Part shown: piece by piece, positions 41,968 to 51,496 of the stretch | Layout: every line of letters starts with the position of its first letter | Numbering within the stretch: the stretch's first letter is position 1 | Assembly (NCBI RefSeq): GCF_034008635.1 | Contig: NZ_CP125378.1 | Span: 4,340,501 to 4,404,500, forward strand | Length of the DNA stretch: 64,000 nt | Origin: Pseudomonas sp. P8_229 | GTDB taxonomy: Bacteria > Pseudomonadota > Gammaproteobacteria > Pseudomonadales > Pseudomonadaceae | Direction of reading: 5' to 3' | Made by a program: the position numbers and the translations under genes | Notes under the pieces: model-generated | Databases searched by the model: none | Seen by the model: only the letters and a program-made list of their open reading frames with translations | What the model was told of the DNA's origin: nothing

Positions 41968-42975
41968 ATGTTGTCCAGAACCCTGCTGTGCCTTGCTGTC
42001 TTCAGTGCGTCCACACCCCTGCTTGCCGATACCGTCTGGTTGAAGAACGGTGACAAGTTGAGCGGTAAAATTTCCCTGTTCGATGGCGGCAAATTGCTGA
42101 TCCAGACCCAGTATGCGGGGGCGGTCACGATTGACTGGAAACAGGTCAAGACCCTTGAAAGCGATCAGGAGTTGCTGGTCAAGCAGGACGCCTACACCGG
42201 CGAAAAGGCCAAATCGTTGACCGCTGCCGATGACGGCAAGGTCACCTTGGCCAATGGCGAGGCGCCGAAAACCGTGGAGCTGGCGAGCATCCAGCAGATC
42301 CTCAAGCCCAAGCCGGTGGTCGAGGATCTGGTGTGGAAAGGCAATATCGGTCTGGCGATGGATTATCAGCGGGCGGAGAAGGACACCAACGATTACGACA
42401 TCGACTTCAAGACCTCGGCGCGTCATGGTCGCTGGCGCCATACCGCCGAAGGCGAGTACAACCGTGAAGTGCAGGACGATCAGGTCACCACCAATAACTG
42501 GCGGGCCGAATACGCACTCGACCGCTTCCTGACCGACAAATGGTTCTGGCAGGGGCGTCTGAATTACAAGCGTGACTACGTTGAAGAACTGTCGCGTCAG
42601 CGTGTGGTCGGTACCGGTCCGGGCTACCAGTTCTGGGATGACGAACTGGGGGCATTCTCGCTTGGCTCGCTGCTTAACCGCACCGATTACGAGTACAGCG
42701 ATGGCGGCAAGGACAACTTCTACTCGGTCGCCATGAAGTGGGACTACAACCGCTACCTGATTGGCAAGAAGGTCGAGTTCTTCACCAATGGCGAGCTGGG
42801 CAAGCCGCTGTCCGATGTGGCCAATTATGCGCTGGATGCCGAGATGGGCCTGCGCTACAAGGTTACCGATTGGGCGTCGCTCAACCTCAAGGCCGAACGC
42901 GACATTATCAGCGGTACCAAGGATGCGGACCTGAACAAAACCCGCTACACCGCAGGGTTCGGCGTGGCCTGGTAA
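41968..42975 (+). CDS. DUF481 outer-membrane protein
   Basis: A protein of 335 residues. Signal peptide SRTLLCLAVFSASTPLLA (cut near residue 20). The first 100 residues of the mature chain contain DTVWLKNGDKLSGKISLFDGGK repeated as two SH3-like beta units. Residues about 115-335 form the DUF481 beta barrel with alternating aromatic strands, ending in FGVAW, whose terminal aromatic residue suits outer-membrane insertion. Members are salt- or stress-induced in some bacteria; the role here is unknown. Divergent from the ATL gene. Confidence 0.85.
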   Translation: MLSRTLLCLAVFSASTPLLADTVWLKNGDKLSGKISLFDGGKLLIQTQYAGAVTIDWKQVKTLESDQELLVKQDAYTGEKAKSLTAADDGKVTLANGEAPKTVELASIQQILKPKPVVEDLVWKGNIGLAMDYQRAEKDTNDYDIDFKTSARHGRWRHTAEGEYNREVQDDQVTTNNWRAEYALDRFLTDKWFWQGRLNYKRDYVEELSRQRVVGTGPGYQFWDDELGAFSLGSLLNRTDYEYSDGGKDNFYSVAMKWDYNRYLIGKKVEFFTNGELGKPLSDVANYALDAEMGLRYKVTDWASLNLKAERDIISGTKDADLNKTRYTAGFGVAW

Positions 42976-43042
42976 GACGAAGTCAAAAAAATAGCAGCCG
43001 CTCGGTTAAGCGAACTCAATGCTCAAAGCAACGAAGATCAAT

Positions 43043-43132
43043 TATGGGAGCGGGCTTGCTCGCGAAGACGTCGGCCCGGCCAACATTGATGTTGACTGCC
43101 CCAGCGCTTTCGCGAGCAAGCCCGCTCCCACA
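43043..43132. repeat. REP pair
   Basis: Inverted pair with core TGGGAGCGGGCTTGCTCGCGAA, downstream of the DUF481 gene. Confidence 0.9.
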
Positions 43133-43205
43133 GAGGATCTGCGTTTAGCTGATCGGCATTGGCCGCGAGGGCTGCTTTTTTTGGCCGCGAAAAACACACG
43201 CCCAC

Positions 43206-43241
43206 AAAAAAGCCCCGCTTTTAAGGGCGGGGCTCTTTTCT
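43206..43241. terminator. Terminator of the cold-shock gene
   Basis: Stem AAAAGAGCCCCGCC with GGGCGGGGCT partner and a T-run on the minus strand, 15 bases after the stop codon. The A-run on the other side allows bidirectional use. Confidence 0.88.
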
Positions 43242-43255
43242 AAAGAAGCTACAAG

Positions 43256-43465
43256 TTAGATAACTTGTACTTCTTCAGCTTGCATGCCTTTCTGACCGCG
43301 GGTAGCGATGAAAGAAACCTGTTGGCCTTCTTTCAGGCTTTTGAAGCCGTCGGATTGGATAGCTTTGAAGTGAACGAACAGGTCGTCACCGGATTGTGGA
43401 GTGATGAAGCCGAAGCCTTTTTCATCGTTGAACCACTTAACGGTACCGGTTTGGCGATTAGACAT
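43256..43465 (-). CDS. Cold-shock domain protein (CapA/CapB-like)
   Basis: A protein of 69 residues, a single cold-shock domain. It binds single-stranded RNA and DNA and melts secondary structure. RNP1 is KGFGFITP (about 16-23) and RNP2 is DLFVHFKAI (about 28-36). It opens [17 protein letters not shown], as in Pseudomonas CapB-type proteins; several paralogs exist and this one is not further assigned. The upstream region on the minus strand is long and probably contains the untranslated leader typical of these genes. Confidence 0.97.
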   Translation of the reverse strand: MSNRQTGTVKWFNDEKGFGFITPQSGDDLFVHFKAIQSDGFKSLKEGQQVSFIATRGQKGMQAEEVQVI

Positions 43466-43818
43466 GGTGTAACTCCTTGAACAAAGATAACTGCGACTCA
43501 GGAAGAACCCTGGCCGAGACTGAGTGCAAAGAGCAGGAAAAATTCTTGTAGATGGTTGGATCGAAATTCAACATATCGTGTAGAGATTCTCAGTGACACA
43601 AGCAGCACAGTGGCGCCACCTTAACCCTTTTTCCGGAACGTGCCAATGCTTCTTGCGAAGGTTTCGCTGTTTTAAGGATCGGCGGTGTGACGGTTCGTCG
43701 CCAGAGCTCGTATTTCCGGGCTGTTCGGCGAGAATTGCAGCGCGGACTTTGAACCCGGCTGCGCGCCCGGTAAGATGCCGGACAGATTTTTTCCACCTCG
43801 CTATTCAGGACACCCGCC
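43466..43818. other. Divergent intergenic region of the cold-shock gene and dcd
   Basis: About 350 bases. The half next to the cold-shock gene is AT-rich, as expected of its 5' leader and promoter. TAACTCC next to the gene is the complement of its GGAGTTA ribosome-binding site. No further gene, repeat or known regulatory RNA is recognised. Confidence 0.5.
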
Positions 43819-44385
43819 ATGAGCATCAAATCGGACAAGTGGATTCGCCGCATGGCGCAGGAACACGGCATGATCGAGCCTTTCGTCGAGCGCCAGGTAC
43901 GCGGCAACGACGACAGCCGTGTGATCTCCTATGGTGTGTCGAGCTACGGCTACGATGTGCGTTGCACCAACCACTTCAAGGTGTTCACCAACATCAACTC
44001 GTCCATCGTCGACCCGAAAAACTTCGACCCGGGCAGCTTTGTCGACATCCACAGCGACGTCTGCATCATTCCGCCAAACTCCTTCGCCCTGGCCAGCACC
44101 GTCGAATACTTCCGTATTCCGCGCAATGTCCTGACCATCTGCCTGGGTAAAAGCACCTACGCGCGCTGTGGCATCATCGTCAACGTCACCCCGCTCGAGC
44201 CTGAGTGGGAGGGTCACGTGACCCTGGAATTCTCCAACACCACCAACCTGCCGGCGAAAATCTACGCCAACGAAGGCGTGGCGCAGATGCTGTTCCTTGA
44301 ATCCGACGAGCAATGCGAAGTGTCCTACAAGGACCGTGGCGGCAAGTATCAGGGCCAGCGCGGCGTGACCCTGCCGCGTACCTGA
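43819..44385 (+). CDS. dcd: dCTP deaminase
   Basis: A protein of 188 residues, the usual Dcd length. It converts dCTP to dUTP, the precursor for dTMP. Catalytic region: [38 protein letters not shown] (about 111-148), which contains the conserved S-x-x-R-x-G and the essential Glu in [27 protein letters not shown] is near 33-51. The sequence [13 protein letters not shown] ends the protein as in other bacteria. Promoter not identified. Confidence 0.97.
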   Translation: MSIKSDKWIRRMAQEHGMIEPFVERQVRGNDDSRVISYGVSSYGYDVRCTNHFKVFTNINSSIVDPKNFDPGSFVDIHSDVCIIPPNSFALASTVEYFRIPRNVLTICLGKSTYARCGIIVNVTPLEPEWEGHVTLEFSNTTNLPAKIYANEGVAQMLFLESDEQCEVSYKDRGGKYQGQRGVTLPRT

Positions 44386-44491
44386 TCCGTCCATCCGACA
44401 GTTCGCGGGAATTCTTCGGCGGGCAGACACTCTATGGGGTGTACTGCCCGTTTTTGCTTCTGGCAAAGCGGGCCTTCGCCGAGGAGGTTCC

Positions 44492-44701
44492 ATGAAGATC
44501 GATCCGCATATCACCGCCGAACTGGCAAGGCTTGAGCCCAATCAGGTTGGCGTTTTGGCCTGGTCCTTGTTGGCACACCCGTCGCTCAGCATGGCCGGCG
44601 GAATTCCCGGTCAGCCTGATCCGGATACCCCCAACGAGCAGCCGACCGAGCCGGGCGAGCCGACCCTGCCGGACGAGCCACCACCCGCGCCCGTCGCCTG
44701 A
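44492..44701 (+). CDS. Small hypothetical protein with proline-rich tail
   Basis: A protein of 69 residues with GAGGAGG 5 bases before the ATG, a strong ribosome-binding site. The N-terminal 33 residues (MKIDPHITAELARLEPNQV onward) are helix-forming. The rest is Pro/Glu-rich with repeated P-x-E-P units (PTEPGEPTLPDEPPPAPVA). No signal peptide, no known family. It follows dcd by about 106 bases and may be read from the dcd promoter. Confidence 0.65.
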   Translation: MKIDPHITAELARLEPNQVGVLAWSLLAHPSLSMAGGIPGQPDPDTPNEQPTEPGEPTLPDEPPPAPVA

Positions 44702-44719
44702 TCCGCGGCACCCATGAGT

Positions 44720-44762
44720 GGCCAGTCAGCTGAGGTTTGCCAAAGACCTCAGCTGACTGGCC
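44720..44762. terminator. Perfect 17-base hairpin overlapping the pdeM stop
   Basis: GGCCAGTCAGCTGAGGT and its exact complement with a 9-base spacer, between converging genes. No strong T-run follows in either direction, so it may act as a weak terminator or as an RNA-stabilising hairpin. Confidence 0.6.
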
Positions 44763-45405
44763 ATATTTCGTTATCGCCGACGACAAGAATCCTGCAATGG
44801 GCGTCTATTTGCACTGGATAACCGCCGGTAAACGCGCCAAACGCCGGTAACAGGCTCAAACGCTCGCCCAGCCTGAAACACGCCAGGCGCAAGCTTTGTC
44901 TTCCCCGCCCATTGAGCCGATAAACCGGATGTACGTGGCCTGCCAGCACATGCCGTTCAGGATGGGGGATTGGTTCGTGTTGTAGGGCAAACGGTCCGAG
45001 CAGCAAAGGTTCCGACACTACTCTGATGTTCAGCGATGCCGGTGGATCGCCAGCGCGTTTGTCGTGGTTGCCGCGAATCAACGTCATCGGCAGATCTGCA
45101 TGACGTGCGCGCCATTCGGCCAAGGCATTCAGCGTGCCCGCCGCATGCGAACCGGGGCCGTGCAGAAAGTCACCGAGGAAAATCAGTTGCCGGCAGGGCA
45201 GCTTCGCCAGCAAATGGTCCAGTACCTCGATGTTCGTCGCTGTGGTGCCCTGCGGCACTGGCTGACCGAGGCGGCGATACGCCGCTGCCTTGCCGAAATG
45301 CACATCGGCGATCAGCAGCGCCTGTTGTGCCGGCCAGTACAGGGCTTTTTCCGGCAGCAGCCAGAGTTCTTCGCCGGCCAGACGCACCGGATAACCGCTA
45401 CTCAT
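44749..45405 (-). CDS. pdeM: PdeM-type metallophosphoesterase, ligase-associated DNA damage response nuclease
   Basis: A protein of 218 residues with the calcineurin-like phosphoesterase motifs in order: ADVHFGK (33-39), GDFLHG (about 78-83), RGNHD (about 111-115), a single His in LQHEP and GHVHP (about 155-159). In other Pseudomonas this MPE protein belongs to a four-gene set with Lhr-like helicase, ATP ligase and exonuclease. Its start overlaps the helicase stop (ATGA), so the two are coupled. It cuts DNA endonucleolytically in the P. putida homologue, as I recall. Confidence 0.93.
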   Translation of the reverse strand: MSSGYPVRLAGEELWLLPEKALYWPAQQALLIADVHFGKAAAYRRLGQPVPQGTTATNIEVLDHLLAKLPCRQLIFLGDFLHGPGSHAAGTLNALAEWRARHADLPMTLIRGNHDKRAGDPPASLNIRVVSEPLLLGPFALQHEPIPHPERHVLAGHVHPVYRLNGRGRQSLRLACFRLGERLSLLPAFGAFTGGYPVQIDAHCRILVVGDNEIWPVS

Positions 45406-47891
45406 CAGGTTTTATCCTTGTCGGCTGATTTCTCCAGATCGCCGACCATGCGCCGGATACGATCGGCGAGTTTTTCCGAGCTCATGCTTTCACGCATGCG
45501 CTCCACCAGCAGCGGAAAGCCCAGCGGCGTGGGACGTTTGATCAGGTGCAGGTCCAGTTGCATCCGGTTGATCCGCTCCAATGTCTGTTCCAGACGACGA
45601 ATATCCAGTTCTTCGCGCAGGACTTCTTCCCCGGCCTGAGCCAGCAACAGGTTGTCGGCGTCATATTGCTTGAACACTTCGAAGAACAAGCCGCTTGAGG
45701 CCTGCACCTGGCGCATGCTCTTCGGCGCGCCGGGGTAGCCGGCAAACACCAGCCCGGCGATCCGCGCGATTTCGCGAAAACGCCGCAACGCCAGTTCTCC
45801 GGCATTGAGGCTGGCCAACACATCGTTCAGCAACTGCTGCGGACTGAGCAGCGCTATATCGAGTTGCTCAGACCAATCGACCGGCGTGGCACTGAGCAAT
45901 TCCAGTCCGTATTCGTTGACCGCAATCGAGAACGTCAGCGGCTGACGCTGACTGATCCGCCACGCCAGCAGACTGGCGAGCCCCAGATGCACCTGGCGCC
46001 CGGCAAACGGGTAGAGGAAAAGGTGCCAGCCCTCGCGGGACTTCAGCACCTCTGCCAGCAGACTATCGGAGGTGGGCAGGCCCGACCAGCGCGCCTGGGT
46101 TTGCAGCAACGGTTGCAGCGCCTGCATTTCCGGCCCGGCGAACTCACCCCGCGCCGCTGCACTGAAGCGGCTGACCACGGCCTCGGCCAGTTGGTTGGAA
46201 AGCGGCATTCGTCCGCCATTCCAACGTGGTACGGCGGCTTTTTTCGCGGTGCTGCGTTTGACGTAAGCGGTCATGTTTTCCACCCGGACCAACTCCAGCA
46301 ACCGCCCGGCGAACAGAAAGCCGTCGCCCGGTTTCAGCCGTGCAATAAAGCCTTCTTCGACGCTGCCCAATTGTTTGCCGCCGCCACCCTTGCTCCAGAA
46401 TTTCAGATTGATGCTCGCGTCGCTGACGATGGTGCCGATGCTCATGCGATGCCGGCGAGCGAGGCGTGCATCGGGGACGCGCCAGACGCCGTGTTCGTCC
46501 GGATCGACCCGGCGGTAATCCGGATAGGCTGTCAGAGACAGGCCGCCGTGGCGTACGAACGCCAGCGCCCAGGCCCAATCTGCCGGCGTCAGGTCGCGAT
46601 AGGCCCAGGCGCCTCGGACTTCGTCGTACAGTTCCTCGGGAATAAAACCACCGCCCAAGGCCATGCTGACCAGATGCTGCACCAACACATCCAGTGGTTG
46701 CTGTGGCGACAGGCGCGGTTCGATGCGCCGTTGCTCCACGGCGTCGCGTGCGGCGGCGGCTTCGATCAGCTCCAGGCTGTGGGTCGGCACCAGCGTCACC
46801 CGCGAGGTGCGCCCCGGCGCGTGACCGGAGCGCCCGGCACGTTGCATCAGCCGCGCGACGCCCTTGGCTGAACCGATTTGCAGCACCCGTTCCACTGGCA
46901 GGAAGTCCACGCCCAGATCCAGGCTTGAGGTGCAGACCACGGCTTTCAGGAGTCCGTCCTTCAACGCCTGCTCCACCCAGTCGCGGGTCTCGCGAGACAG
47001 CGAGCTGTGGTGCAGCGCAATCAACCCGGCCCAGTCCGGCCGTGCTTCGAGCAACGCCTGATACCAGATTTCCGACTGCGCCCGGGTGTTGGTGAACACC
47101 AGGCTGCTGGCGCAGGCGTCCAGTTCAGTCACCACCTGCGGCAGCATCTTCAGACCGATGTGCCCGGCCCACGGAAAACGCTCGATGGCCGGTGGGATCA
47201 AGGTGTCGACCTGCAGCGGTTTGTCGCTTTGACCCTGCACCGTCACGCCGCCGCCCTGTGGGATCAACACCTGTTCGGCGTGGGATTGATTACCGAGCGT
47301 GGCGGAAACGCCCCACACAATCAGATCGGGTTGCCATTGGCGCAGGCGTGCCAGCGCCAGTTGCAGTTGCACGCCGCGCTTGTTGCCGAGCAATTCGTGC
47401 CATTCATCGACGACGATCATGCGCAGGCTCGACAGTGCGGCTTTTGCATCGGCGCGGGCGAGCAGCAGGGTCAGGCTTTCCGGGGTGGTGATCAGCGTGG
47501 TCGGCAAGCGCCGACCCTGACGAGCGCGTTCGGCGCTGCTGGTGTCGCCGGTGCGCAGGCCGATGCTCCACGCAATCTGCAGATCGCTGACCGGCGCTTG
47601 CAGGGCGCGGGCGGTGTCGGCGGCGAGGGCGCGCATTGGCGTGATCCACAGCACGGTCAGCGATTCGGCCGGCGCTTTGCGTTTGCTGATCGTTGCAGCT
47701 GGCGGCAGAGCGCGGGCGAAGCGATTGAGCGCGGCGAACCACACCGCGTAGGTTTTGCCGGCCCCGGTGCTGGCGTGAAGTAACCCCGACTGACCTTTTT
47801 TGACGGCGGTCCACACCTGTTTTTGAAAGGCGAACGGCTTCCAGTTGCGTGTGCGGAACCAGGTTTTTGCGAGGTCGGGGGATGTTGCCAT
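45405..47891 (-). CDS. Lhr-like DEXH-box helicase, ligase-associated
   Basis: A protein of 828 residues. N-terminal superfamily 2 helicase core: Walker A in [18 protein letters not shown] box as [12 protein letters not shown], motif VI as [16 protein letters not shown] winged-helix and Lhr-core region follows, with a C-terminal DUF4910-like part up to residue 828. It is an ATP-dependent 3'-5' translocase of the Lhr-Core type. The start giving [12 protein letters not shown] is chosen over a long upstream extension that runs through a REP element. Translationally coupled to pdeM. Confidence 0.92.
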   Translation of the reverse strand: MATSPDLAKTWFRTRNWKPFAFQKQVWTAVKKGQSGLLHASTGAGKTYAVWFAALNRFARALPPAATISKRKAPAESLTVLWITPMRALAADTARALQAPVSDLQIAWSIGLRTGDTSSAERARQGRRLPTTLITTPESLTLLLARADAKAALSSLRMIVVDEWHELLGNKRGVQLQLALARLRQWQPDLIVWGVSATLGNQSHAEQVLIPQGGGVTVQGQSDKPLQVDTLIPPAIERFPWAGHIGLKMLPQVVTELDACASSLVFTNTRAQSEIWYQALLEARPDWAGLIALHHSSLSRETRDWVEQALKDGLLKAVVCTSSLDLGVDFLPVERVLQIGSAKGVARLMQRAGRSGHAPGRTSRVTLVPTHSLELIEAAAARDAVEQRRIEPRLSPQQPLDVLVQHLVSMALGGGFIPEELYDEVRGAWAYRDLTPADWAWALAFVRHGGLSLTAYPDYRRVDPDEHGVWRVPDARLARRHRMSIGTIVSDASINLKFWSKGGGGKQLGSVEEGFIARLKPGDGFLFAGRLLELVRVENMTAYVKRSTAKKAAVPRWNGGRMPLSNQLAEAVVSRFSAAARGEFAGPEMQALQPLLQTQARWSGLPTSDSLLAEVLKSREGWHLFLYPFAGRQVHLGLASLLAWRISQRQPLTFSIAVNEYGLELLSATPVDWSEQLDIALLSPQQLLNDVLASLNAGELALRRFREIARIAGLVFAGYPGAPKSMRQVQASSGLFFEVFKQYDADNLLLAQAGEEVLREELDIRRLEQTLERINRMQLDLHLIKRPTPLGFPLLVERMRESMSSEKLADRIRRMVGDLEKSADKDKT

Positions 47892-47974
47892 GCCTGCTGC
47901 GCGCGCTCTGGAGGTGTTCTTCCAGTGACCACGACGTTGTCGGACAAGTTTAATTTTGTGCACGCGCACACTCC

Positions 47975-48077
47975 TGTGGGAGCGGGCTTGCTCCGGGCGG
48001 CGTTCCGACGAAGGCGATGTGTCAGTCAACATTGTTTTGACTGGCATACCGCCTTCGCGAGCAAGCCCGCTCCCACA
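47975..48077. repeat. REP pair between aotP and the helicase gene
   Basis: Inverted pair with core TGTGGGAGCGGGCTTGCTC and GCGAGCAAGCCCGCTCCCACA. It lies at one of the two junctions between the transporter operon and the repair genes. Confidence 0.9.
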
Positions 48078-48095
48078 GGGGAATTGTGGAGGGAG

Positions 48096-48860
48096 TTATT
48101 TCAGGTTACCGCTGAGGAACTGTTTCAGCCGCTCGCTCTTCGGGTTGCCCAGCACGTCTTCCGGTGCGCCTTCTTCTTCCACCAGCCCTTGGTGCAGGAA
48201 CAACACCTGGCTGGAGACTTTGTGCGCAAAGCTCATTTCGTGCGTCACCATGATCATGGTCCGGCCTTCCTCGGCCAGCCCCTGAATCACCCGCAGCACT
48301 TCGCCCACCAGCTCCGGGTCGAGTGCCGAGGTCGGTTCGTCGAACAGCATCACTTCCGGCTCCATCGCCAGCGCCCGGGCGATCGCTACCCGCTGTTGCT
48401 GGCCGCCGGAGAGAAACGCCGGGTACTGATCGGCGACTCGCGCCGGCAGGCCGACCTTGTCCAGATAACGGCGTGCGCGGTCGTCGGCTTCCTGTTTGCT
48501 GCACCCCAGCACCCGGCGCGGGGCCATGGTGATGTTTTCCAGCACAGTCATGTGGCTCCACAGATTGAAGTGCTGGAACACCATCGCCAGTCGCGTGCGC
48601 AGGCGTTGCAGTTCATTCGGGTCGGCGACGTGCATGCCGTGGCGGTCGCTGACCATGCGGATCGCCTGGCCGTCCAGGCTCATGGCGCCGTCGTTGGGTT
48701 GTTCGAGGAAGTTGATGCAGCGCAGGAAGGTGCTTTTGCCCGAGCCGCTGGCACCGATCAGGCTGATCACGTCGCCAGTCTTGGCCTTGAGCGAAACGCC
48801 TTTGAGCACCTGATGGTCGCCATAGCTTTTGTGCAGGCCTTCAACGGTCAATTTGTACAT
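48096..48860 (-). CDS. aotP: Basic amino-acid ABC transporter ATPase, AotP/HisP-like
   Basis: A protein of 254 residues: Walker [10 protein letters not shown] (about 36-44), Q-loop near 95, signature [15 protein letters not shown] (about 153-167), Walker [17 protein letters not shown], and switch His in MVTHEMSFA. It powers uptake of arginine, ornithine or related amino acids through the AotQ/AotM channel. It is the last gene of the five-gene unit; 13 bases separate it from the aotO-type gene. In P. aeruginosa argR follows aotP; here it does not. Confidence 0.9.
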   Translation of the reverse strand: MYKLTVEGLHKSYGDHQVLKGVSLKAKTGDVISLIGASGSGKSTFLRCINFLEQPNDGAMSLDGQAIRMVSDRHGMHVADPNELQRLRTRLAMVFQHFNLWSHMTVLENITMAPRRVLGCSKQEADDRARRYLDKVGLPARVADQYPAFLSGGQQQRVAIARALAMEPEVMLFDEPTSALDPELVGEVLRVIQGLAEEGRTMIMVTHEMSFAHKVSSQVLFLHQGLVEEEGAPEDVLGNPKSERLKQFLSGNLK

Positions 48861-48873
48861 GAGACAGACATCC

Positions 48874-49992
48874 TCAAGGCGAAAGTAGGTAGCCGCTGCG
48901 ATAGGCTTCGGCGCCCGCCACGTGGGCGATCACCATGCCGGCAGTGGCCATGCGTCGCAGCGAGCGGGCGTACATCACGCCGGCAGCGGTGCAGCAAATG
49001 GGGGTGACCCGATCACTGATCGGGTCGATGATTTCGGCAATCTGTTGCCCGGCTTGCAGGTACTGCCCGGCTTGCGCGGTGTAAACCAGCAGCCCGCCGA
49101 CCGCTGTCGCGACCGGTTCGACACCGGCCAGTGGCGTGGCGGGGAAGGGCAAGGACGGCTGCGGCCGGGTTTCGCCGACGATCGCATCGAACTGGATCAG
49201 GTAATCGATCAACGCCTGGCAGTCACGGCTGGCCATCGGGTGATTGACGTCACCCTGGCCGCGCAACTCCACCGTCACCGAGAAACTGCCCAACGGAATC
49301 TCGAAGTGTTCGCCGAAGCGCTCCTGCAGTTGCCACCACAACAGTGTGAAGCATTCGTCGAACGACTGGCCGCCGGAGTCGGTAGCCAGCAGGCTGGCCT
49401 GGGCTTCGATGTAGCGCGCCAGCGGCTCGACCTGCGGCCACGCCTCGGGGGTGGTGTACAGGTGAACCACGGATTCGAAATCGCAGTGCAGGTCCAGCAC
49501 CATGTCGGCATCGCACGCCAGCCGTTGCAGGGTCAGGCGCTGGGATTGCAGTTGCGTGCCGGCGGTCTGGCGGGCGAGGGCGTGGCGCAGGCTGGCGCGG
49601 ATCAGTTCAAGGTTGCGCTGCGGGTCATCGCCCAGCTTGCCCTCGATGTCATTGCCGATTTCTTCGCTGAGGTCGACAAACCAGCGATTGAAATTCTGCC
49701 CGCTCTCCATCTCGTAACGGCCCAGCGGCACGTCCATCAGCACCTGTTCGAGGCCGACCGGATTGGCCACCGGCACCAGCACGATCTGGCTGCGCAGGCG
49801 CCCTGCGGCTTCCAGCTCCGCCAGGCGCTGCTTGAGGTGCCAGGCCACCAGCATGCCGGGCATTTCGTCGGCATGCAGCGAGGACTGGATGTAGATCTTG
49901 CCTTTGGCCTGCTCCGGGCCGAAGTGAAAGCTGTGGATCTGTCGTGCGGTCCCCGGCACCGGGGCCAACAGGTCATGGATCTGGTGTCGCAT
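48874..49992 (-). CDS. aotO: Succinylglutamate desuccinylase/aspartoacylase-family protein, AotO-like
   Basis: A protein of 372 residues of the AstE/AspA zinc carboxypeptidase-like family. Zinc ligands: H-x-x-E in [11 protein letters not shown] (about 50-60) and His in [10 protein letters not shown] (about 166-175). The C-terminal beta domain (about 290-370) is of the biotinyl-lipoyl-like kind. Same position as AotO of the P. aeruginosa aot operon, whose role in transport is not established; it might hydrolyse an acylated amino acid on entry. The start is chosen for the aotM spacing (11 bases). Confidence 0.85.
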   Translation of the reverse strand: MRHQIHDLLAPVPGTARQIHSFHFGPEQAKGKIYIQSSLHADEMPGMLVAWHLKQRLAELEAAGRLRSQIVLVPVANPVGLEQVLMDVPLGRYEMESGQNFNRWFVDLSEEIGNDIEGKLGDDPQRNLELIRASLRHALARQTAGTQLQSQRLTLQRLACDADMVLDLHCDFESVVHLYTTPEAWPQVEPLARYIEAQASLLATDSGGQSFDECFTLLWWQLQERFGEHFEIPLGSFSVTVELRGQGDVNHPMASRDCQALIDYLIQFDAIVGETRPQPSLPFPATPLAGVEPVATAVGGLLVYTAQAGQYLQAGQQIAEIIDPISDRVTPICCTAAGVMYARSLRRMATAGMVIAHVAGAEAYRSGYLLSP

Positions 49993-50003
49993 TACAGGGT
50001 TTC

Positions 50004-50714
50004 CTAGTGGGTCGGCCCGAGGAAGGCCAGCCATCGGCGTTCGGCGAGACGGAACAGGCCGACCAGCGCAAAGGTAATGGTCAGGTAGATCAGCGCGGCG
50101 ATGCCGAACGACTGGAAGGTCAGGTAGGTCGCCGAGTTGGCGTCCCGCGCGACTTTCAGGATGTCGGGGATGGTCGCGGTGAAGGCCACGGTGGTCGAGT
50201 GCAGCATCAGGATCACTTCGTTGCTGTAATACGGCAACGAACGGCGCAGCGCCGAGGGCATGATCACGTAGGCGTACAGCTTCCAGCCGGTCATGCCATA
50301 AGCCTTGGCGGCTTCGACTTCACCGTGGTTCATGCTGCGGATCGCCCCGGCGAAAATCTCCGTGGTGTAGGCGCAGGTGTTCAGGGCGAACGCCAGGATC
50401 GTGCAGTTCATCGCATCGCGAAAGAAACTGTCGAGCAGCGGCTGCGCGCGCACGGCGGCGAGGCTGTAGATGCCGGTGTAGCAAATCAGCAACTGGATAT
50501 ACAGCGGCGTGCCACGGAACAGGTAGGTGTAGAACTGCACCGGCCAGCGCACATAGAAGTGCGACGAGACCCGAGCGATCGACAGCGGGATCGACACCAG
50601 GAAGCCAATGAAGATCGACGCACTGAGCAGCCACATGGTCATCGCCAGACCGGTGATGTTGTTGCCGTCGGTATAAAGGAACGGTTTCCAGTATTCCTGC
50701 AGGAGTTCGATCAT
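50004..50714 (-). CDS. aotM: Basic amino-acid ABC transporter permease, AotM-like
   Basis: A protein of 236 residues with five membrane segments and the permease EAA loop: AFALNTCAYTTEIFAGAIRSMNHGEVEAAKAYGMTGWKLY (about 112-150). It forms the inner-membrane channel with AotQ. It overlaps aotQ by 4 bases (ATGA). Confidence 0.92.
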   Translation of the reverse strand: MIELLQEYWKPFLYTDGNNITGLAMTMWLLSASIFIGFLVSIPLSIARVSSHFYVRWPVQFYTYLFRGTPLYIQLLICYTGIYSLAAVRAQPLLDSFFRDAMNCTILAFALNTCAYTTEIFAGAIRSMNHGEVEAAKAYGMTGWKLYAYVIMPSALRRSLPYYSNEVILMLHSTTVAFTATIPDILKVARDANSATYLTFQSFGIAALIYLTITFALVGLFRLAERRWLAFLGPTH

Positions 50715-51439
50715 CGTACGGCCTCCCGTGCGCCCGCGGCGTAACGGCGCTCGAGCCAGCGCAGGATGACGTTCGATGCACTGGTGATCAGCAGATAGAT
50801 CAAGGCGGCAAGTACCAGGAAGTAGAACAGTTGATAGGTGCTTTTACCGGCGTCCTGTGCTGCCTTGACCAGGTCGGCCAGGCCGATGATCGAGACCAGC
50901 GCGGTGGCCTTGAGCATCACCATCCAGTTGTTGCCGATGCCCGGCAGGGCGAAACGCATCATTTGCGGGAACACCACGAAGCGAAAGCGCTGACCGCGTT
51001 TGAGGCCGTAAGCGGTCGCCGCTTCAACCTGACCGCGAGGCACGGCGAGGATCGCGCCACGGAAGGTTTCGGTGAAATACGCGCCATAGATGAAGCCCAG
51101 CGTAATCACGCCAGCGGTGAACGAGTCGATCTCGATGTAATCCCACTCCATGACGTCGGTCAGCGCGGTCAGCCAGGTTTGCAGGCTGTAGAAGATCAGC
51201 AGCATCAGCACCAGGTCCGGCACCCCGCGAATCAGCGTGGTGTAGAGCTGGGCAGGCAGGCGCAGCAGTCTGGATTTCGACAGTTTGGCACTGGCGCCCA
51301 GGAGGCCGAGCAACACGGACACCAGCAGCGACAACGCCGACAATTTGATGGTCATCCAGGTGCCTTCCAACAGCAACGGACCGAAGCCCTTGAGGCTGAA
51401 GGCGGTGAGCCCCAGATTTTGTAAGAGGTTTTCGAACAT
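50711..51439 (-). CDS. aotQ: Basic amino-acid ABC transporter permease, AotQ-like
   Basis: A protein of 242 residues with five membrane segments and the EAA loop TFRGAILAVPRGQVEAATAYGLKRGQRFRFV. It partners AotM. It is separated from aotJ by a 57-base gap containing a hairpin that could lower read-through, so permease output is probably lower than binding-protein output. Confidence 0.92.
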   Translation of the reverse strand: MFENLLQNLGLTAFSLKGFGPLLLEGTWMTIKLSALSLLVSVLLGLLGASAKLSKSRLLRLPAQLYTTLIRGVPDLVLMLLIFYSLQTWLTALTDVMEWDYIEIDSFTAGVITLGFIYGAYFTETFRGAILAVPRGQVEAATAYGLKRGQRFRFVVFPQMMRFALPGIGNNWMVMLKATALVSIIGLADLVKAAQDAGKSTYQLFYFLVLAALIYLLITSASNVILRWLERRYAAGAREAVR

Positions 51440-51460
51440 AAATCAGCAACCTGAGCGGAT

Positions 51461-51490
51461 AGAAAAGGCGCCCATCGAGGGATGGGCGCC
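51461..51490 (-). terminator. Intra-operon attenuating hairpin between aotJ and aotQ
   Basis: GGCGCCCATC with GATGGGCGCC and a 4-base loop, then TTTTCT on the minus strand. It fits partial termination after aotJ, the usual way to make more binding protein than permease. Confidence 0.75.
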
Positions 51491-51496
51491 AGGGCA

